The notes beneath the pieces were generated by a model, which made no database searches, had not been told where the DNA came from, and was given only the letters and a program-made list of their open reading frames with translations. From assembly GCA_963169345.1 (NCBI GenBank), contig CAUJCT010000001.1:37253-101252 (forward strand): 64,000 bases of DNA, written 5' to 3'. This stretch comes from Bacteroidota bacterium. GTDB taxonomy: Bacteria; Bacteroidota; Bacteroidia; NS11-12g; UBA955. This document shows, piece after piece, positions 29,278 to 38,153 of the stretch (the first letter of the stretch is position 1; every line of letters starts with the position of its first letter). A program made the translations under genes and the position numbers.

Positions 29278-29958
29278 TCAGGATTTTGGTCTCAAATGGA
29301 ATCGAATACAGAGTATATGAGAGAGCAAAACCAAAGGCACAATCATACAAGGTAACCAAATAAAAGGAAAATAGAATACCCCTTTATTGGGATGATCAAA
29401 TTCGATTTGCTGCAGGGGTGTTGGCGCACTTAATATAGCAGTGGTGACAATATTGATTAATAATACCAGACAAATTACATTCCACAGAATAATCCATTTT
29501 CTGTCTAAATTGCGTTTGACATAAGCCCAATAAGCAATGAATGGTGCTGATAAACCTGACAGAATATCAAAATTCCTTCCTTCGAAAGTCATGACTTCCG
29601 GAATTTGATTGTAAATAAACAACCAATACAAAACCAATTCTACAGGAAATCTTACAATGTGCAAAAATGTGAGCCAACCCGGGTCAAAATTATCCATGAC
29701 TTTTCTGGTATTAGGGACGAGCATCACTAATATTATTAACAACATGGAAGGTGCCAGTAAAATTGGAAACCTCATTGGATGTTCTTCAAATTGCACATAG
29801 AAATCAGAGAATGCCAATACGCCCTGTATAAAGACGATAAAAAGAGGCATAATAAGAATTTTCCAATTATTTCCGGAGGCGCGGTAGAAACAAAAAAGTG
29901 CCAGAGCAAGGCATAATATAAGTAGTAAGCCTATAAATGCCGGCAAGTGTAGATTCAT
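29278..29958 (-). CDS. Hypothetical multi-TM membrane protein
   Basis: Hydrophobic segments throughout. Confidence 0.65.
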   Translation of the reverse strand: MNLHLPAFIGLLLILCLALALFCFYRASGNNWKILIMPLFIVFIQGVLAFSDFYVQFEEHPMRFPILLAPSMLLIILVMLVPNTRKVMDNFDPGWLTFLHIVRFPVELVLYWLFIYNQIPEVMTFEGRNFDILSGLSAPFIAYWAYVKRNLDRKWIILWNVICLVLLINIVTTAILSAPTPLQQIEFDHPNKGVFYFPFIWLPCMIVPLVLLSHILCIRFHLRPKS

Positions 29959-30052
29959 GTATGCTTTGTTTTTAGTTGGGCAAACATAGTGGAATTTTTA
30001 AATAAAACGAACGCTTTAAATGAATTCCGTACCTACAGATAGTCTGTAAATA

Positions 30053-30082
30053 AAAATAGCCCGCATTGGTAGCGGGCTATAG
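30053..30082 (-). terminator. Terminator of small membrane-protein cassette A
   Basis: TAGCCCGC-attggta-GCGGGCTA with T-run on the minus strand. Confidence 0.75.
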
Positions 30083-30156
30083 TCTCTAGTGTTTGTGTAT
30101 TTGTGTATTTGTGTGTGTGTCTAAATTGAGTTGTGTGTGTAAAAGGTGAAGACGGT

Positions 30157-30363
30157 TTATTCACTAGCTATATCCATCGAGCATACCTTATAGTTATAGT
30201 CGTCTTTCATCTGCTTAATTTCATGATTGGAAGCTTGCATTTCATTGAGCAGGAAAAACGTTAGAATGAGCAATGCGATAATTGACTTAAGCATAAGGAT
30301 TTCTGTAAAATAGTAGCTCCTTTTTGCTGGTTTTGTGTTGGTGGTTGAGGCGGCAGTATTCAT
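30157..30363 (-). CDS. Small single-TM protein (cassette A)
   Basis: 68 aa with one TM (LKSIIALLILTFFLLNEM), own promoter and terminator. Confidence 0.55.
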   Translation of the reverse strand: MNTAASTTNTKPAKRSYYFTEILMLKSIIALLILTFFLLNEMQASNHEIKQMKDDYNYKVCSMDIASE

Positions 30364-30400
30364 ATTATATTTATTTTTTTTAAGTTCTTTTTTTGTAAGT

Positions 30401-30458
30401 TTTTCTACCTAAGGTGTATTAATACTTAAATTGTTTTAACTTGCTATACCCAAATATA
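30401..30458 (-). promoter_or_regulatory. Promoter and 5'UTR palindrome of cassette A
   Basis: Minus strand: TATATTTG (30458-30451), GGTATAG, 18 nt, GTATTAATAC (30425-30416), ACCTTAGGTAGAAAA. Confidence 0.65.
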
Positions 30459-30630
30459 AAAAACCCTTTAAATAAAAATTCATTTTGAGAAAAAAATGCG
30501 ATAATTTTTCCTATATTATTGATATTCAGCTATATTAATTTATTATCACATGTGTCATTTTGCTATAAAATGTTAAAGGGGGGATACCAATGATTGCCAA
30601 TAAGGAGTCCAAAATGCTGTATAAACTAAA

Positions 30631-30667
30631 AAACGACACCTGTATTTTAAACAAGTGTCGTTTTTGT
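30631..30667. terminator. Terminator downstream of SRPBCC gene
   Basis: AAACGACACCTGT-attttaa-ACAAGTGTCGTTT. Confidence 0.8.
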
Positions 30668-30681
30668 AAAATTAAATACGT

Positions 30682-31179
30682 TTAAATCTGAGTTAATAGC
30701 TCATCAAGATTTTCGAGAGCAGCAGTGAATCCTTCCTTGAATCCCATTTCAATGATTTGATTCAAAGTTTCTTCAGAAGGATAAACGACTTTAACATGAA
30801 CTATGGTTTGTTGACCACTTTCCTCGAACGAATTGTGCCAGTCGTGCATAGGCATTTCCTTATTAAAGACGCCATTTTCATCGCAGAAACCATCCAGGCC
30901 GGCGTAACTTGATTTAGGTTGTATGTCTGTAAACTCATTTTTACACCAAAATAACTCCCCATTAGGACCTTTCATTGCGTAGAGCCAATGACCTCCAACT
31001 TTGAAGTCCATAGATATTGTTTCTGTTTTGAAAGGCTTTGGCGCCCACCACTGATCGAGTAATTCAGGATTTGTCCAGGCTTCCCAAACTGTTTCGATTG
31101 GGGCATTGAAAGAGCGATTAACTCTGATTTCCTTGTTTTCTTTGTCGACAATAAAGTCGAATAATAATGCATTGTTCAT
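30682..31179 (-). CDS. SRPBCC/AHSA1 family protein
   Basis: RSFNAPIETVWEAWTNPELLDQWWAPKPF. Confidence 0.92.
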   Translation of the reverse strand: MNNALLFDFIVDKENKEIRVNRSFNAPIETVWEAWTNPELLDQWWAPKPFKTETISMDFKVGGHWLYAMKGPNGELFWCKNEFTDIQPKSSYAGLDGFCDENGVFNKEMPMHDWHNSFEESGQQTIVHVKVVYPSEETLNQIIEMGFKEGFTAALENLDELLTQI

Positions 31180-31526
31180 TTTTTTGAATTGTTTTTAATT
31201 TGATTTAATAAGGTATCCAATTGATTAAAGCGTGTCTCCCAGATTTTTCTGAACTGTTCGAGCCACTTGTCTATTTGTTTCATTTTTTCTATTTCTAATA
31301 TATAGTGTATTTCTCTGCCTTTATGTTCTGCCTTAACCAGTTCGCACTCACTTAAAATACCGATGTGTTTTGAAACTGCCTGTCGTGAAATATCAAAATG
31401 TTCGGCTAAGGCATTTGGAGTCATTGCCTGAAGAGCTATCATACTTAATATAGCCCGGCGGGTTGGATCTGCTATTGCCTGGAATATATCTCTCCTCGGT
31501 TGTTTTTCTTTTATGGCTTTACTCAT
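31176..31526 (-). CDS. ArsR family HTH transcriptional regulator
   Basis: IADPTRRAILSMI; LAEHFDISRQAVSKHIGILSECELV. Confidence 0.93.
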   Translation of the reverse strand: MSKAIKEKQPRRDIFQAIADPTRRAILSMIALQAMTPNALAEHFDISRQAVSKHIGILSECELVKAEHKGREIHYILEIEKMKQIDKWLEQFRKIWETRFNQLDTLLNQIKNNSKK

Positions 31527-31530
31527 ATAT

Positions 31531-31572
31531 GCAACTTTATGGTTGCAAATATATATGCAACTTTTTAGTTGC
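31531..31572. promoter_or_regulatory. Two tandem GCAAC-N6-GTTGC palindromes, putative ArsR autoregulatory operator
   Basis: GCAACTTTATGGTTGC (31531-31546) and GCAACTTTTTAGTTGC (31557-31572), 26 bp apart, directly upstream of the regulator start. Confidence 0.7.
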
Positions 31573-31851
31573 GCAAATTATTTTTGATATTTTTTTTGAC
31601 ATCCTATAAATAGAACTCGATAAGTTAATCCAGAGTTTATTTTACTATAAAAACAAGTTATTAAAATTAAATGGGATTAAAAACTAATTTCAAGCAGAAA
31701 ATTTAGTTTAATTTTGAGAAAACAGATTTTAACTCGTGTCTTTAAGCGAATAAATAAGCTTTGTTTTTAATTTTTTCTATCTGAAAATCTGAAAGATATA
31801 AATCTTTTGAAATTTTTTTGAGAAAATTTAGTTCACAGAAATTCTACTTTC

Positions 31852-31908
31852 TATATTTGGGTATAGGCGTATTGAAAAAACTGAGTATTAATACATTTTA
31901 GGTAAAAA
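31852..31908 (+). promoter_or_regulatory. Promoter and 5'UTR palindrome of cassette B
   Basis: TATATTTG (31852-31859), GGTATAG, 18 nt, GTATTAATAC (31885-31894), ATTTTAGGTAAAAA; same layout and spacing as cassette A. Confidence 0.65.
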
Positions 31909-31945
31909 ATCTCAATCAATACCCTGAAAAAAACACATACACAAA

Positions 31946-32173
31946 ATGGAAATGAGACATATTACAAACTTCAGTTCGGCTCGCGGTTTAGAGCTACCAA
32001 AACAAGGTGAGTTCAATGTGATGCCAACTGAATTTTTAACACACATACATCAACGTAGCGTTCAGTCGCACAAACCGTTCCTTATCTCAGCGGCAGCAGC
32101 CGACAGAATAGTAAAGGGCATTGCCGTTGCTTCACTGTTCTGCGCATTATTCCTGATAGGATTAAATGCCTGA
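31946..32173 (+). CDS. Small single-TM protein (cassette B)
   Basis: 75 aa with C-terminal TM (IVKGIAVASLFCALFLIGLNA), own promoter and terminator. Confidence 0.55.
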   Translation: MEMRHITNFSSARGLELPKQGEFNVMPTEFLTHIHQRSVQSHKPFLISAAAADRIVKGIAVASLFCALFLIGLNA

Positions 32174-32228
32174 GATAGGAATTTACAACACAGCACACAC
32201 ACACAAATACAAATACACAAACTCTAGA

Positions 32229-32262
32229 GATTATAGCCCGTCAAAAAACGGGCTATTTTTAT
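32229..32262 (+). terminator. Terminator of cassette B
   Basis: ATAGCCCGT-caaaaa-ACGGGCTAT followed by TTTT. Confidence 0.8.
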
Positions 32263-32307
32263 GCGCTTAATTTGGCAAATAGGTAATAATTCAGGCATAT
32301 TTGCACT

Positions 32308-34077
32308 ATGAGACTTTATCTTCTCCTTTTTAGTTTAATCATGTTATCAGAAACTTCAGCATTTATACTCAATTACAAAATTGAAATTACCGATCCTAAT
32401 TCACATTATGCGAATGTTCAAATGGAATTCACTCAGTATGAACAAGGCTCAATATCACTTAAGATGCCTGTTTGGACACCTGGCAGTTATATGGTAAGGG
32501 AATTTGAAAAAAACATTGATCGTGTCAGTGCGAGTGCAGATAATAACCCCATCCAAATTTCAAAAACAAATAAAAACACCTGGCATTGTGTAATTCCCAA
32601 AGGCAGTAAAACCATACGCATCTCCTACCCTGTTTATTGCTTTGAACAGTCGGTGAGAACTTCCTATATTGATGATGACCACGCCTTTCTTTTGCTCACC
32701 AGTTGTTTGATGCATGTAGCCTATAATAAAATGGGCTATAACGGCAACCTCGAATTAAAATATCCAGGCAAATGGACGCAAGTTTCTACCACTCTTAAAA
32801 GTGTTTCAAAGAATGTTTATTCATATAATAGCTATGACGAGTTGGTCGATTCTCCAATAGAAATCGGCACACACGAAGAAATCAGTTTTGATGTTGCCGG
32901 TGTAACACACAAAGCAGCTTTGGTTGGAAGAAACAATTGCGATAAAACAAAATTCACTGCCGATCTTCAGAAAGTCTGCCAAACCATGTACAACATCATT
33001 GGAGAGCATCCCTGCGAATCCTATTTGTTTATCATACATCATGTCGATGAAGGCGGAGGCGGACTCGAGCACGCCAATAGTTGTGTGGTTCAAATGCCGC
33101 GTTTTAATTACAGTAACACCGACAGATACAAAGCCTTTCTTGGATTGTGTGCTCACGAGTATTTTCATCTATGGAATGTGAAGCGCATTCGTCCGTTCGA
33201 ACTGGGACCATTTAACTACAGTAAAGAAAATCACACTAATTTGCTGTGGGTTGCAGAAGGCATAACCAGCTACTACGACGAATTAGGTATGTACAGAGCA
33301 GGATTCACTACCCAACCTGACTATTTGAGGTCACTGGCATCCGGTTTTGGAGCCACTTTAAATCGTCAGGGTGGCAAGGTTCAAAGTATGCACGAAGCCT
33401 CTTTTGACGCATGGATAAAAGAATACAGAAGTACAGAAAACAGCATCAACAATAATATTTCCTATTATTTAAAGGGTCAGACACTGGCAGCCTTACTGGA
33501 CATCGAAATTTTATCAGCTACAGGAGGTAAAAAACGACTCGATCATTTGATGCAGCATTTATACAATACCTTTTACAAGAAATTAGGCAGAGGGTTTACT
33601 GATGATGAATTTTATGCTGCTATAGATGAAGTGGCGGGTAAGCCTTTAAACTTCAGAGCATGGGCCGAAGGATTAAATGATGAAAACACCTTCACTAAAA
33701 TAGCAGAGATTGTAAAGAAAGCCGGATGTTCGCTTTCGGACAGAAACAAAGGGCTCATCAATTATTCGGGTTTTACTACTGAAATAAAAGATTCAAAACA
33801 ACTGATTCGCAATATTGAATTTGGTTCACCAGCTATGACAGCAGGGTTGCAGGTTGGCGATGAGATTATAGCCATCAATGGAGTAAGAGTGAAAGGCAAT
33901 ATTGATGATATGTACAAGCAGATAACAGGACCTTATACTTTCTTAATTTCACGCGGAGGATTGATTAGGTCAGTAGAATTGACCTTAGCAAAAAATCCGA
34001 AGTACGATTTGCTTTTAAGTATAGACAATTCTGAGGACCCAATAATGAAGGAATGGTTAAAGACCAATCAAGGTTAA
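32308..34077 (+). CDS. M61 family peptidase with C-terminal PDZ domain
   Basis: AHEYFHLWNVKRIRP; LWVAEGITSYYDEL; PDZ segment GSPAMTAGLQVGDEIIAINGVRV. Confidence 0.93.
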   Translation: MRLYLLLFSLIMLSETSAFILNYKIEITDPNSHYANVQMEFTQYEQGSISLKMPVWTPGSYMVREFEKNIDRVSASADNNPIQISKTNKNTWHCVIPKGSKTIRISYPVYCFEQSVRTSYIDDDHAFLLLTSCLMHVAYNKMGYNGNLELKYPGKWTQVSTTLKSVSKNVYSYNSYDELVDSPIEIGTHEEISFDVAGVTHKAALVGRNNCDKTKFTADLQKVCQTMYNIIGEHPCESYLFIIHHVDEGGGGLEHANSCVVQMPRFNYSNTDRYKAFLGLCAHEYFHLWNVKRIRPFELGPFNYSKENHTNLLWVAEGITSYYDELGMYRAGFTTQPDYLRSLASGFGATLNRQGGKVQSMHEASFDAWIKEYRSTENSINNNISYYLKGQTLAALLDIEILSATGGKKRLDHLMQHLYNTFYKKLGRGFTDDEFYAAIDEVAGKPLNFRAWAEGLNDENTFTKIAEIVKKAGCSLSDRNKGLINYSGFTTEIKDSKQLIRNIEFGSPAMTAGLQVGDEIIAINGVRVKGNIDDMYKQITGPYTFLISRGGLIRSVELTLAKNPKYDLLLSIDNSEDPIMKEWLKTNQG

Positions 34078-34099
34078 AGAAACGACAAGATAATAAACA

Positions 34100-34131
34100 A
34101 CAGAAAGGGAGCAAAAGAGCTCCCTTTCTGT
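34100..34131. terminator. Bidirectional terminator between the M61 peptidase gene and rnpB
   Basis: ACAGAAAGGGAGC-aaaaga-GCTCCCTTTCTGT. Confidence 0.8.
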
Positions 34132-34138
34132 TTAGGTA

Positions 34139-34483
34139 ATCTATAAGCCAGGTTCTGTATTCGCCTAAGGCGAACGCTTGTCATTTATCTAGTGCAGTCT
34201 ACCCTCCGGGGCTGGGAGCAAGCTCCTGTTCGGACGGGCCATCCTTATACCCCGGTATATTTGACCTTACAACCCACAAGGTTTATCCCCTTTGCACATT
34301 ACTGAACAAAGATGTAGGCTCTTACCCCACATTTTCACCCTTACCAACCAAAGGCTGGCGGTAATTTTCTGCGACCCTTTCTGTCGATACGCATCACTTT
34401 GTATCTCCCATCCTTTCAAATGGTGTGGTGCCCTTTGTTGCCCGGACTTTCCTCTCCTTACGGAGCGACAAGCCGAATACCTG
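34139..34483 (-). ncRNA. rnpB: RNase P RNA (bacterial class A)
   Basis: Minus strand has GAGAGGAAAGTCCGGGCAACAAAGGGC... and 3' ACAGAACCTGGCTTATAGAT; promoter TATCTTTG at 34494-34487. Confidence 0.93.
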
Positions 34484-34502
34484 AGGCAAAGATAAGGGGA
34501 AA

Positions 34503-34630
34503 GGCTGAATTGCTGAAAGGGGAAAGGCTGAATTGCTGAAAGGCTGAATAGCTGAATTGTGTCGAGGTAGAGTTGTTAAGTCGCAGAGCTTCGCTGTTAA
34601 GTTGTTAAGTCGTTAAGTTGTTAAGTCGTA
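34503..34630 (+). repeat. 8-bp tandem repeats: GCTGAANN family then GTTAAGT[CT] family
   Basis: GCTGAATT GCTGAAAG GGGAAAG GCTGAATT GCTGAAAG GCTGAATA GCTGAATT; GTTAAGTT GTTAAGTC GTTAAGTT GTTAAGTC. Confidence 0.75.
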
Positions 34631-34663
34631 TAGTTTGTCGATTAGCTAAAATATTGTGCACAA

Positions 34664-35070
34664 TCAAAGTCCCGGAGGGACGACAGTTTCATAGTCGTTA
34701 ACGTTATCGATAAGCTTTAAGATTTTTCACAATCAAAGTCTCAGCGGGACGACGGTTTCATAGAAACAAACAGGAACGCGATCAAAGTCCCGAAGGGGCG
34801 GCGGTTTCATAGTCGTTAACGTTATCGATAAGCTTTAAGATTTTCCACAATCAAAGTCCCAGAGGGACGACGGTTTCATAGAAACAAACAAGAACGCGAT
34901 CAAAGTCCCGGAGGGACGACAGTTTCATAGTCGTTAACGTTATTGATAAGCTTTAAGATTTTTCACAATCAAAGTCCCAGCGGGACGACTCCCGTACAAA
35001 ACGGGATAAAAGTTTCATAGAAAGCATCATGGAGCACGAAACAAAGTCCCAGAGGGGCGGCGGTTTCATG
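34664..35070 (+). repeat. Hairpin array: seven (T)CAAAGTCCC-NNN-GGGACG units, alternating 69/49-bp spacing
   Basis: Unit starts at 34664, 34733, 34782, 34851, 34900, 34969, 35042. Confidence 0.9.
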
Positions 35071-35219
35071 TAAATATTTTAAGTCGTTAAGTCGTTAAGT
35101 CACAGGGGAAAGTGAAAAAACCTGAAATTTCCTTATATTTAAATTATTAAACTTTCGTTGTGTGCTGCCGCATGCAGCAGCGTCCTTTGAAACTGATGCT
35201 AATTAATGTTTAATGAGTG

Positions 35220-35750
35220 CTAGTAATTAGTACTTTGTCTGGCGAAATTCATCAAATACCTGTTAAAAAGAAGTATCACAAATAATGCAATTAGACCGAT
35301 GAACCAATACCAGGACTTCATATTTAACCATGAGAAAACAGATGAATTTAAGTCTTTGCTGTTATCAAACTTATCGAAGTCAAGAAACAAAATGCCAGGT
35401 TGAGCTTTTTTAAGAGAATCCAGATTGTATTGAAGGCCAAACATAGGGTGATCTTTAATGGCCATTTTAGATTGGTGATTAGACTTATCGGCATGCACCC
35501 AGATTTCCATCATTGAGTCATTTGAAATGCGAACGCAAGCTGCCATCTTGTTTGGCAAACCGCTTCCTTTCATCTTGAGCCCGGAAGCCAAGATTTCAGA
35601 GGATTTCAAATTGTTATTAGCTTGACTGGCAGATACCTGACTTACACACAAAAAGGAAATGGAAAACAGTACCTGCGTCAAAAAATGACGAAACACACAC
35701 ACGAGGCAAAAATATCTACTTTTTTGCATAAATACAAGAAAATCCGACAA
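35220..35750 (-). CDS. Hypothetical membrane-anchored protein
   Basis: N-terminal signal segment and C-terminal TM (WYWFIGLIALFVILLFNRY). Confidence 0.55.
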   Translation of the reverse strand: MSDFLVFMQKSRYFCLVCVFRHFLTQVLFSISFLCVSQVSASQANNNLKSSEILASGLKMKGSGLPNKMAACVRISNDSMMEIWVHADKSNHQSKMAIKDHPMFGLQYNLDSLKKAQPGILFLDFDKFDNSKDLNSSVFSWLNMKSWYWFIGLIALFVILLFNRYLMNFARQSTNY

Positions 35751-35840
35751 ATACGTAAAACAAGCGCATTTAAACGAAAGGGTTTGTATATGCAGCTTAA
35801 ATATCGGTAATTCGCGACACCAAAAAAAGTATCATAGAAT

Positions 35841-38054
35841 ATGAAAAGAATTTACGCACTGTTCACTTTCGCACTCCTGATGATTCAGGTTGCCAAAGCT
35901 GATGAAGGCATGTGGCTCTTGTCAATGCTCGACAAGATGAACTTCAAAGACATGGAGGCCAAGGGTCTCAGATTAACTAAAGAGCAATTATACAGCATTA
36001 ACAACTCCAGTTTAAAGGACGCGTCTATTTGGTTCAACAATGGTTGTACAGGTGAGTTTGTATCCTCTGAAGGTTTGGTTCTTACCAATCACCACTGTGG
36101 TTACGATGCCATTGCAGAACTCAGCACAACTCAGGATAATATCCTGGATAATGGATTTTGGGCCAAAGACAGAGCTTCTGAGAGAGTTCCAAAAACTCCT
36201 ATGGTTGTTACACGTGTAGTAAGAGTAGATGATATTACAGATCAGGTTTTGGCTAAATTAGCCGGTGTAGCAGAAAAAGACAGAGCCAGAAAGCTGACAG
36301 AAATATACAAAGAGCTTGAAAAGAAAGCAACTGAAGGCTCTCATTTCACAGCTACTAGTCGCGAGATGTTTAAAGGCAACGCTTACTACCTTTTTGTATT
36401 GGAAAAATTCACCGATATCCGTCTGGTTGGAACTCCGCCACAAAACATCGGTAAATTCGGTGGTGAAACTGACAACTGGATGTGGCCTAGACACACAGGT
36501 GATTTTAGCATGTTCAGAGTATATTCTGGTGCCGATAACAAACCTGCCAAATACAGTCCAAGCAATGTTGCATATAAACCGCTTAAACATTTAAGTATTT
36601 CTTTAAAAGGATACAAAGAAGGCGATTTTGCTATGATTATAGGATTCCCTGGTCGTACCAATCGCTACGAATTCTCACAAGGTGTTGCAATGGCTACCGA
36701 CATTGTTGACCCAAGCATCGTGAATCTTCGTGACATCAGATTAAAAGCCTGGAAAGAACAAATGATTCAGGATGAAGCAACGAGATTGTTATTGTCCAGC
36801 GATTATGCTTCAGTAGCCAATTACTGGAAGTTTTTTGATGGCGAGGCTGAACAATTGAAACGCAATAAAGTATTTGAAAAGAAAGCTGCTGAAGAAAAAG
36901 CATTTGGTCAGTGGGCTGCAAACAGAGAAGAATACAAATCTCTTCTTTACGATATAGATCAGGTATACACTCTGTACAAACCGTATGCACTTCAAGCCAC
37001 CTACATGAGAGAGTGTATTGGTGCTCCTACCATTATGCAATTGGCCAGCCTTGGTTTTTCGCTTGATGCCTTGTATTTTGAAAGAGATACCATCATGAAA
37101 AACAAAACCATGAGCAAAGCAGATAAAGCTAAGCGTTTGGCAGATATTGACTCCAACATTGCCAAAACATGTCAGCTTACACTGGTAGCTTTGGATGAAT
37201 TTAACTACACAGACAGAATTATTGCTGCTGATAAAAAAATCTTTTTAGGTATGTTAAGTATGTACTATAAAAACATTCCATCCAGTCAGTGGCCTGAAGT
37301 ATTCAAGAAAATTGCCTCAAAGATTAAGAACGGTAACTCTGAAATGGTTTTTGCCAAATACACCGACATGGTATTCAGCAAAAGTATATTTGCATCAAAA
37401 GAAAAAATTGCAGCATTCCTTAAAAAGCCAAGTTATTCAAAATTATTGGCTGACCCTGCATTCTCTTTATATAAAGCACACAGAGAAAATTACCTGACCA
37501 ATTTCAAACCAAAGGTTGATGAATTCATGTCACAATCACTGGCATTGGGCAGAAAGTACATCAAAGGTTTAATGGAAATGTATCCAAACCGTTATTTCTA
37601 TCCAGATGCCAACTCATGTCAGAGATTGACTTACGGAACAATTCGTTCATACAACCCTAAAGATGGTGTTCATTACGATTACATCACCACTATTGATGGT
37701 GTTATGGAAAAATATATTCCTGGTGATTACGAATTCGATTTACCAATGCGTTTGGTTGATCTTTATAAATCAAAAGACTTTGGTCGCTATGCAATGTCAA
37801 ACGGCAAATTGCCTGTTGCTTTCTTGTCAGACAATGATATAACAGGAGGTAACAGTGGTAGTCCGGTTATGGATGGAGATGGCAATTTGATTGGTATTGC
37901 ATTTGATGGCAACTGGGAAGCAATGAGTGGAAACATAGATTTTGATCAGACCTACAAACGCACTATCAGTGTAGATATTCGTTATGTATTGTGGTTGATA
38001 GACAAATTCGGTGGAGCCAGTCATATTGTTGCAGAAATGACGATTATCGAATAA
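35841..38054 (+). CDS. S46 family dipeptidyl-peptidase (DPP7/DPP11-like)
   Basis: GCTGEFVSSEGLVLTNHHCGYDAI; DNDITGGNSGSPVMDGDGNLIGIAFDGNWEAMSGNI. Confidence 0.95.
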   Translation: MKRIYALFTFALLMIQVAKADEGMWLLSMLDKMNFKDMEAKGLRLTKEQLYSINNSSLKDASIWFNNGCTGEFVSSEGLVLTNHHCGYDAIAELSTTQDNILDNGFWAKDRASERVPKTPMVVTRVVRVDDITDQVLAKLAGVAEKDRARKLTEIYKELEKKATEGSHFTATSREMFKGNAYYLFVLEKFTDIRLVGTPPQNIGKFGGETDNWMWPRHTGDFSMFRVYSGADNKPAKYSPSNVAYKPLKHLSISLKGYKEGDFAMIIGFPGRTNRYEFSQGVAMATDIVDPSIVNLRDIRLKAWKEQMIQDEATRLLLSSDYASVANYWKFFDGEAEQLKRNKVFEKKAAEEKAFGQWAANREEYKSLLYDIDQVYTLYKPYALQATYMRECIGAPTIMQLASLGFSLDALYFERDTIMKNKTMSKADKAKRLADIDSNIAKTCQLTLVALDEFNYTDRIIAADKKIFLGMLSMYYKNIPSSQWPEVFKKIASKIKNGNSEMVFAKYTDMVFSKSIFASKEKIAAFLKKPSYSKLLADPAFSLYKAHRENYLTNFKPKVDEFMSQSLALGRKYIKGLMEMYPNRYFYPDANSCQRLTYGTIRSYNPKDGVHYDYITTIDGVMEKYIPGDYEFDLPMRLVDLYKSKDFGRYAMSNGKLPVAFLSDNDITGGNSGSPVMDGDGNLIGIAFDGNWEAMSGNIDFDQTYKRTISVDIRYVLWLIDKFGGASHIVAEMTIIE

Positions 38055-38074
38055 TCATTAAAATATTAAAACAG

Positions 38075-38103
38075 AGCCGTGTTAAAAGACACGGCTTTTT
38101 TTG
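38075..38103 (+). terminator. Rho-independent terminator
   Basis: AGCCGTGT-taaaag-ACACGGCTTTTTTTG. Confidence 0.85.
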
Positions 38104-38153
38104 TTTTACATTGTAACGTAATTCAAACGAATTCGAGTAATTTCGCAAAGAGA

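Noticed and set aside
34292-34495. ORF 34292..34495 (+)
   Set aside because: Antisense to rnpB; no independent coding evidence.
34664-35054. GTCCC/GGGAC hairpins as rho-independent terminators
   Set aside because: No T-tract follows any of the units.
34664-35070. Possible CRISPR array
   Set aside because: The intervals between repeated units are themselves conserved (two alternating linker sequences), the units are short hairpins, and no cas genes are nearby.
35163-35182. Inverted repeat TGCTGC-CGCAT-GCAGCA
   Set aside because: Short, isolated, no T-tract and no second copy noticed; not enough to assign a function.
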